Assembly (NCBI RefSeq): GCF_002975275.1
Contig: NZ_PCOQ01000010.1
Span: 124,001-188,000, forward strand
DNA: 64,000 bases
Direction of reading: 5' to 3'
Source of the DNA: Achromobacter sp. MYb9
GTDB taxonomy: Bacteria > Pseudomonadota > Gammaproteobacteria > Burkholderiales > Burkholderiaceae_B
Numbering within the stretch: the first letter of the stretch is position 1; the number at the start of each line of letters is the position of its first letter. Both the position numbers and the translations under genes were made by a program. The notes beneath the pieces are model-generated. The model had not been told where the DNA came from. It saw only the letters and a program-made list of their open reading frames with translations, and did no database searches. Positions 52,171 to 61,100 of the stretch are shown piece after piece.

Positions 52171-55100
52171 ATGGCGATCATGCAGGCACGGATGTCGGAA
52201 TTGGGCGATAAGAAGAAAACGGCGCGCGCGCTTGGGCGCGGACGCCCGAACTGGCGTCCGACGCCGCTGTCGCAGGCGGTGACGGCGCTATTGATCGCGG
52301 GCAGCGCCAGCGGCGCGGCGCAGGCGCAAACGCGCGCGTTCAGCCCGGGGTGGTTTTCCGACAAGAACGCCGTGCAGTCCACCGCGCAACGCACGGGCCG
52401 CATGCCCGACGGCAGCGTGGCGGGCATCGGCGCCAGCGCGCGCCAGCAGCAGCAATCCCGCCAGCAATTACAGCGTTCATTGGACAACCTGAACCGCACG
52501 GCTGCCGCCGTCGCGGCCCAGCAGGCCGCCCAGGCCGCGGCGCGGGCGGCGGCGGCTGCCAATGGCGGCGATGTGCCCGATGGCCTGGCTGAAGGCGGCT
52601 TGTGGGCTGCCCAGGGAGGCCTGGCGAAATGGGAGGGCGCGAAAGCCGCCAAGCCCAGCGTGGAAAATGGCCGCCAGGTCGTCACCGTCGAGCAAACGCA
52701 GTCGCGCGCCATCCTGAACTGGGACACGTTTAACGTCGGCCGCAACACGACCGTGCAATTCAAGCAGGGCGCGGATGACGCGGTGCTGAACCGCGTGGTG
52801 GGCGCATCGGCCAAGCCCAGCCAGATCCAGGGCGCCATCAAGGCGGACGGCACGGTGATGGTCGTGAACCAGAACGGCGTGATCTTCACCGGCACCAGCC
52901 AGGTGAATGCGCGCAATCTGGTGGCGGCGGCATCGACGATTTCGGACGCACAGTTTCGCGACAAGGGGCTGTACGCCGACAACGGCGCGCAACCGACATT
53001 CCAGGACGCGCTGGGCGGCGTCGAGGTGCAGGCGGGCGCACAGATCCGGACGGCGGCGCCGACCACCTCCACGACAGGCGGCGGCTATGTTCTGCTGCTG
53101 GGCAAGGAAGCCGTCAACGCAGGCACGATCGATACGCCGGCAGGCCAGGCGTTGCTGGCGGCCGGCGACAGCTTTGTGATCAAGCGCGGCCAGGGCACTT
53201 CGGGCAACCTCGTGTCCACCACGAAGGGCAACGAAGTGACACCGGCAGGCACGCCGGGCCGTGTCGTGAACACCGGATTGATCCAGGCGGCGACGGGCGA
53301 TGTGACGCTGACGGGCGGCGACGTGGTGCAGGGCGGCGTCGTGCTGTCCAGCACGTCGGTGGATACGCGCGGAACGGTGCACCTGACGGCGGCGGGCGAG
53401 GGCGGCAAGGTGACCTTGGCGGACAACAGCACCACGGCGATCCTGCTGGACCGCAGCGGCGCGTTGGCGCTGGATAGTCAGCGCGACGGCCTGCGCGTGC
53501 CGTTGACCCCGCAGACGGATGCGGCCGTGGTGGCCGCCGGCGGCGACCGCCGCGAGCTGTCGCGGGTGGAAATTGGCAGTTCTGGCACGGTGGACTTCGC
53601 ATCGGGATCCATCACGCTGGCCACCGGTGGGCAGATCGCCATTCAAGCCGCGCAGCGCAGCCTGGTGCGCGATGGCGCGATCCTGGATGTGGCGGGCGCC
53701 GTGGGCGTGCCTGTCGCGATGGAGAACAACAATATCAAGATCAACGTCCAGGGCAATGAGCAGCGCGATGCGCCGATCAACCGGGACGGCGGCAAGCTCA
53801 ATAGCAACGACGTGTGGGTCGATTTGCGCGACCTGGTCTTCGTGCCGGCAGGCACGAACGGCTACGCGACCGACCGCTGGTACACGGCCGGGGGCCTGTT
53901 GGAAGTCAGCGGCTACCTGGGCACGCAGGGCCACGCCGTCAATGAATGGATGGCGCAGGGCGGCAACGTGGAATTCACCGGCGGCGACGTCGTGACGCGC
54001 GCCGGTTCGCAGATCAACGTGTCGGGCGGCACGCTGGACGTGCAAGACGGCATGATCCGTCAGACGTGGCTGCGCGGCGTGGACGGCAGACTGTACGACG
54101 TGTCGCGCGCCCCGGGGGACCTGGCCTATACGGGGTTGTACAAAGGGTACGAGGCCCACAGCGAGCGATGGGGCCAGACGCGCTATTTCTATAACCCGCT
54201 GATCGCGCCGCGCGAACGCTTCGAGACGGGCTACACGGTTGGCCGGGACGCGGGCAGGCTGCTCATCGGCACCAAGAGCGCGGTGCTGGAAGGCGAGTTG
54301 GTCGGTCTGACGTATCAGGGCCAGCGCCAGAGCGCCGCGCCGCAGGCCGGCCTGGACGGTTATCAGCAATCGCAGCGGGCGGCGGCGCGAGGCGCGCAAC
54401 TGGTCGTAGGCACGTATTCGCCTTACTACACGCTGCGCACCGGCGCGTTGCAGTACGCGCTGGGTCGGTCGGACGACACGGTTCAGCACGTGCTCTTGTC
54501 CGATCAGGCTGCCGCCATCGCCGCAGGGCTGGACCTGGACACCGCGCTGCCGGAAGACCGCGCCGGCATCCTGCATCTGGACACGGCGAAGCTGAACGGT
54601 TTTGGACTGGGCGCCATCAAGATCGCCGCCCAGGACATCACGGTGCAGTCCGATCTGGCCGTGACGGCGGGTGGCGACATCACGCTGTTCGCGAACCAGG
54701 TGTCGGTGGACGCCACGCTGACCGCTCGCGCAGGCAGCATCCGCTTGGGTAATGTGCTGAACCAGGCGTCGCCCTCGGGGGCGGTGGATTCGGCCGTCGG
54801 CGGCACGGACAAGGCGGCACTCGCCTTGAGCGCGCGCGCCCGGCTGGACGCTTCGGGCCTGTGGACGAACCTGGCCATGTCGCCGGAACGGACGGCCGGC
54901 ATGCCGTACCTGAACGGCGGCACGGTGGCGTTGCGCGGCGACGGCGATATCCGCCTGGATACCGGCAGCGTGATCGACGTGAGTTCGGGCGCGGCGCTGC
55001 GCGCGAAGAACGCATTGACGGGAGGCAAAGGCGGCAACACGACGATTGAAGTCGTCGGCGGCGCTACCGACGCAGGCGGTCAATTGACCCTGAACGCGAC

Positions 55101-58100
55101 GTTGCGCGGGTATGGCGTGGAAGGCGGAGGAACGCTCGCGGTGGCGGCGGGCAAAGTCGTCCTGGGAGGCACGGAGCCCGTGGCGCAAGAGGGGGCATTG
55201 GCGCTTGCGCCGCCCTTTTTCCAGCAAGGGTTTTCGCGCTACGAAGTGACGGGCCGTTCCGGTTTGACCGTAGCCGACGATGCCCGCATCGATGTGCTGA
55301 TGCCGGTGTATCGCCCCGTGTCCGGCGCGGCGGGTCAGCAGACTGGCACGGATCCGTCGGCCGTCCTGGAAGCGTGGTTGCCGCCGACCTACCAGCATGA
55401 CCCCGTGGCGGGGACCGTGTCGCGGCGGCGCGGCGCCAGCCTGTCGCTGCAAAGCGGCCGTAATCTGGCTGCGGTCGGTGTGGACACCGACGCGGCACTG
55501 ATCGTGGGCCGCGGCGCCGAGGTGAAGGTGGACCCCGGCCAGACCATTCAGATGCGTGGCGCGGGACAGATCACGGTGTTGGGCGCGCTGACGGCGGCAG
55601 GCGGAAAAATCGATATCCGCCAGTTGCGCCTGGGTGAACTGGATGTGGCGGAGTCCTTCGAGATTGCCGACGGCCAGATGCACAACCGGTCGATCTGGAT
55701 TGGCGAGCAAGCCGTGCTTGACGTTGCCGGCCGCGCGGAGGCCGGCGTGGACGCGCAGGGCCGGCGCTATGGCGTGGCCGACGCCGGCGGTGTGATCGTG
55801 ATCGGCGGCGAGATCAATCACGACCGCGCAACGGCAACGTCGGCGGATGCGTACGTGATTGTCCGGCCCGGGGCGGTGTTGGACGCGTCCGGCGCGGGCG
55901 CGGTGGTGGACGTGACGGGCGTGGGCGCGGTGCAAGTGAACCGGGACGGCGGGCGCATATCGCTCAGCTCGTATAACGGTCTGTATCTGGATGGCACGTT
56001 CATCGCCCGTGCGGGCGGGGCGAATGCGTCCGGCGGCACCTTGGATATTGCGCTGGAAACGCCGCTATACCGCACATGGGGCGACGGCGTCGCAGGCATG
56101 GAGGTGCAGGTGCCGCGCGAAATGGTGCTGGCGGCCGGCCCCGGCGGCAATGCGCTGGGCGCAGACCTGAAACCGGGAGAGGTCGCCGATGGGCTGCGCT
56201 ATGGCCAGGCCCGGCTGGACGCCACGCGGTTGCTCGCCGGCGGCGGCTTTGACCACTTGGCGCTGCTGTCCAACGGCTTGATGTCTTTCGACGGTGACGT
56301 GGACGTCTCGGTGGCGCAGAGCCTGCGGCTATACGCGGGCGCCTTTTCGCTGGCGCCGGGGGCGGATGCGCAAACCCAGGTGAATCTGGCGGCGTCGTAT
56401 GTGCGCTTGTCCGGGCTGGGCAAGTACGCCGCCACCAATGGCGTGATACGGCCGCAGGTGTTGTTCGGCGACGCGCAGGATGTGGGCACCGGCGCATTCA
56501 CGGTGCGCGCAGGGAACTTGCTTGAAGTCGGCAATAGTTTGTCATTCGGCACGCAGGGCAACATCAACCGTAGCGTGGGCGGCCCGCTGCCGGTGTTGCG
56601 TTCGGGCTTTGACCAGGTAACGCTGGATAGCGGTGGCGACCTGCGCTTTCTGGCCAACAACGACCACGAACCGCGCACCCGCCTTTGGACACGCGGCGAT
56701 CTGGACCTGATCGCCGCCCAGATCTACCCCGAGACAGGCGCCGAGGCAGAGGTGCTGGCCGGCTTCATGCGCCTGCCAACCGGTGTGCAGTTCTTCGATC
56801 CGGACCGCGCATTGCGGATCGGCCGCCACGCCGGCGCGTCGGACGCATTGCCGGTGATGCCCTATTCGGCCTTCGGCACGCTGCGCCTGTCAGCGGTCAC
56901 GGTGGAGCAAGGCGGCGTGGTGCGCGCGCCGTTGGGCGCGATCGTGTTGGGGGATCTTGGCACACTGATGGGCACGCAGCGGCTGACGCTGTTGCCGGGC
57001 AGCGTCACGTCGGTCAGCGGTGCCGGTCTGCTGATGCCGTATGGCGGTACGACCGATGGCGTCTCGTACAAGTTCAAGGGCGCGGACGTGTCGCTCGTGG
57101 GCGTGGGCGGCGCGACAGGCCTGGAGAGCGGTGCCACCCTGCGTACCGGCATCACGATGGCCTTCCGCGATGTGGATGCGCAGCCGGGGTCCGTCCTTGA
57201 CTTGTCCGGCGGCGGCGAATTGACAGGCGCCGGCTTCGTATCCGGCCGTGGCGGCTCCACCGACGCGCGCTATTCTCCGCTGGTCCGCATGAATCCCAAG
57301 GGCGGCTTCTCGTTGCCGGGGCTGGCCAGCAACCCCGTCTACGCGATCGTGCCCGGCATGCAACCCGGCTACGCGCCGGCGGGCGGCGAAGCCGGCGCAT
57401 CAACGCCCGGCGTCGGCCGGCAGATCACGGTGGGCGCGGGCGTGCCTGGCCTGCCGGCCGGCACCTACACGTTGATGCCGTCCACTTATGCCTTGCTGCC
57501 CGGCGCATTTCGCGTCGAGATCAATGGTGCGGCGGCCGCAGGCGCGGCTATCGCGCCAATGCAGATGCGCAACCGGTCGTGGGCGGCCAGCGGCACGCTG
57601 TCGACGGCGGGGACCCGCGTGGCAGACAGTCTGGCCAGCTCGGTGATCCTGACGCCAGCCGATGTGTTGCGTACCCTGTCGCAGTACAACGAAACCAGCT
57701 ACGCCAGTTTCGTGGCGGCGGACGCCGTGACGCGTGGCGTGCCGCGCGCCATGCTGCCGGCCGATGCCCGTACCTTGCGGCTGGCGATCCACTCGGGTTC
57801 CTCGGATGGCCAGGCGCTGAATTTCGAGGGGTTGGCGAATTTCAAGGCGGCGCAGGGCGGCTTCGGCGGCGCGGTGGCATTGAACGGCGGAAGCGGCACG
57901 ATAGAAATCCTGGGGGCGGGCCAGGCGCCCACCGCAGGTTTCGCGGGCACGTCGGTGCAGGCGGACGCGCTGACGGCGCTGGGCGCCAGCCGGCTGGTGA
58001 TCGGCGCGCTGCCGGTGGTGCAGTACGGGCAGGGTGGGCGTTTCTATACGTTCCAGGCCCCCGCCCATGAGGTCGTGCTGCGGGCCGGCGCGCAGTTGAC

Positions 58101-61100
58101 GGGGCCGGAAGTGCTGGTCTCGTCGCGGACGATCGAACTTGAGGCCGGCGCGGGCATTTCGACGTTGGGCCGTGGCGCCCCGTCGGTGGACTCCACCAGC
58201 GGCTACGCCTTCCAACCGGGTACCGCCAGCTTGCTTGCCGTGTCGAATGGCCGGCTTGACGTGCTGGCGCCAGACGCGCTGGCGTCGGGCGCGATCCGCA
58301 TCGGCACGTGCGCGGCGCAGCCTTGCCAAGGCGCGACGCGTTTGTATTCCGAGGGCACGATTGCCGCCGCCACCAATGGCACGTTCGACCTGGGCGAGCA
58401 GGTGCGCTACGGGACCCGCAACCTGTCGCTGGCCGTTGGCGCCGTGAACGCGGGTACGGCTGGCGCCCTGGAACAGGCGGCGGCCAGCGGCATACTGCCC
58501 AACGGGCTGACGCTGAACCAGGACATTCTGGGCCGGTTGCTGCGTGGCGATACCAGCATGGGCGCGCCCGCGCTGGAAGTGCTGACGCTGACCGCGCGCG
58601 ACGCCATGAACTTCTACGGCACCGTTGCGCTGGACACGCGCGATCCGGTCACGGGCAAGTACAGCCTGGCCACGTTGGCCTTGGGCACGCCCGCCATCTA
58701 CGGCTATGGCGAGGCCGGTGACGAGGCCAGCATCCGCACGCAGAATTTGATCTGGAACGGGGCGACACAGGCGCCGGGCGCGGTGGTCGCGGGCGGCGCC
58801 GGCACGGGCAGGGGCGTCTTGCGCATCGATGCCGAACGGATCGAATTCGGCTATGCCCAGGGTGCGCAGCCCAGCGGCGTGGACGACAACGCCAGGCTGG
58901 CGCTGGGCTTTTCCACGGTCAACCTGAACGCCAGTGAGCGCATTACGTCGAATCATCGCGGCAGCCTGGCGGTGTATCAATCGCAAGGGGCATTCGACAG
59001 CGTGACGGGCCGTTATGTCTACCACGGCGGCAACCTGAATCTGAATACGCCTTTGCTGACCGGCGGGGCAGGCGCCATCAACCGCATGACGGCGGGCGGC
59101 GATGTGCGCGTGGCGGCGGTGCCGGGCGCGCAAGCCGTGACCGTGCAGGACCTTGGCGCGGAACTGCTTCTGGCCGGGGCGAACGTGCAGATCGATGGCA
59201 GGATCGTGCTCCCCAGCGGCAAGCTTACGGTGCAAGGCAGCGAAAGCGTGTTGCTGACCGGCGCGTCGCAAGTCGATGTATCGGGCCGCGCCATCGCTTT
59301 CAATGACGTCCAGCGCTACAGCTGGGGCGGCGACGTGATTCTGGAAAGCAGCCACGGCAGCATCCGGCAGGAAGGCGGCGCGCTGATCGACGTATCCGCG
59401 CAGCAGAACGATGCGGGCAGCCTGAGGGCGACCGCGCTGTCGGCCGCCGCTGGCGTGGTGGACCTGCGCGGCCGCATCCTGGGGGCAAGCTCGGGCCACT
59501 ACGACGCCGGCGGCACGGCCGTGCCCTATCGGGCGGGCAGCGTGGATATCCGCGCGCAGCATCTGGGTGCGCCCGGTGCGCTGAATGCGGATTTCGAGGC
59601 GCTCAACCAACGCTTGAACGACGGCGCAGTCACGGGTGCGCGCAGCTTCCAGATCAAGCAAGGCAGCCTGGCGGTCGGCGATGCGCTGCGCGCCAACGAC
59701 ATCAATCTGTCGATAGACGGCGGCAGTCTGACGGTCGCTGGCCGGGTGGACGCCAGTGGCGAACGCGTGGGCCGGATCCGGCTGGCCGCGCGCGACGGCT
59801 TGACGCTGTCCTCGACCGCGGTGCTGGACGCACATGGCACCGTGCTGCGCGTCGATAGCTATGGCAAGATCATCGACTCGCCCAACCGCGCCATGGTGGA
59901 ACTGAATTCTGGCCGTGGGATGCTGACCCTGGCCAACGGGGCGCGCATCGACTTGCGTCATGGCACGTCCGCGGCGCCGGGCGCGGCCGCGGGCCAACAC
60001 GACGGTGCGCCGCGCGGCACGCTGGATCTGTTGGCGCCGCGCATCGATGCGGCCGGCAATGTGGGAATCAACGGCAGCGCCGTGCCGGGTTCGGCCGCGA
60101 CCTACGGCGACATCGCCATCGACGCGCGGGGAACTGTCGTCATCGACGGCGCCAGGTCCATCGCGCTGGTCGCCACGCAGCGCTATGACGACGCGCGCCG
60201 GGGCGATCCGGCGGACCGCGCGAGCGGCCGCGATTACCAGATCATCGATCAGGCGTATCTGGAAACGCTGCACGGCGACAGCACCACCTTCATCCGCAAC
60301 GCGCGCAACAACGGCGCACTGCTGGACGGCAAGCTGGCGGGCCTGAACAACGCTACCTACCGCGACGTATTCCATCTGCGGCCCGGCGTGGAGATTGTCA
60401 GCAACACCGCCGATGGCGACCTGGTCGTGCAGGGCGATCTGGACCTGTCACGCTATCGCTATGCCAGCCTGAATCCGCATTCGGCGATGACCTCGGCTTA
60501 CGGGTCGGGCGAGGCCGGCGCGCTGACATTGCGCGCCAAGGGCAACCTGGACGTCTATGGCAGCATCAATGACGGCTTCGCGCCGCCGCAAGCGACGCCG
60601 GACGACGAGAATGGCTGGATCCTGACGCCCGGCGCGCAACCGTTCGGCGGCGACGTGGTGTTGCCGCGTGGCGGCGTGGTGCTGGCCGATGGCACCGAAT
60701 TCCCGGGCGGCAAGACGCTGAACTACCCCTTGCCCCTGCAGGCCACGACGCTGGCGGCGGGCACCCGTCTGCCGGTGGAGGCCGCGCTGGGCCAGGCGCT
60801 GTCGCTGGCTGCCGGCACGGTGCTGTCCGGCGATCTGCGCGATGCCGCTGGCCAACTGCTGTACCCCGCCGGCAGCATCCTCAAACAGGCTGTGGACTTG
60901 CCCGCCGGCACGCGCCTGGGCGCGGGCACCGTGCTGACCGCCGGCACGTCCATGCAAGCATTCACGTGGCCGGCAAACGTCGCGCTGCCGAATCTGCACA
61001 CCACGCAAGGTTACGAGCCCAACGTGCTGTTGATGGCGGGCACCATCACGTTGAAGCAAGGCGCGTTCATCCCGTCGCAGACCAAGCTGGTGTTCCCGGA

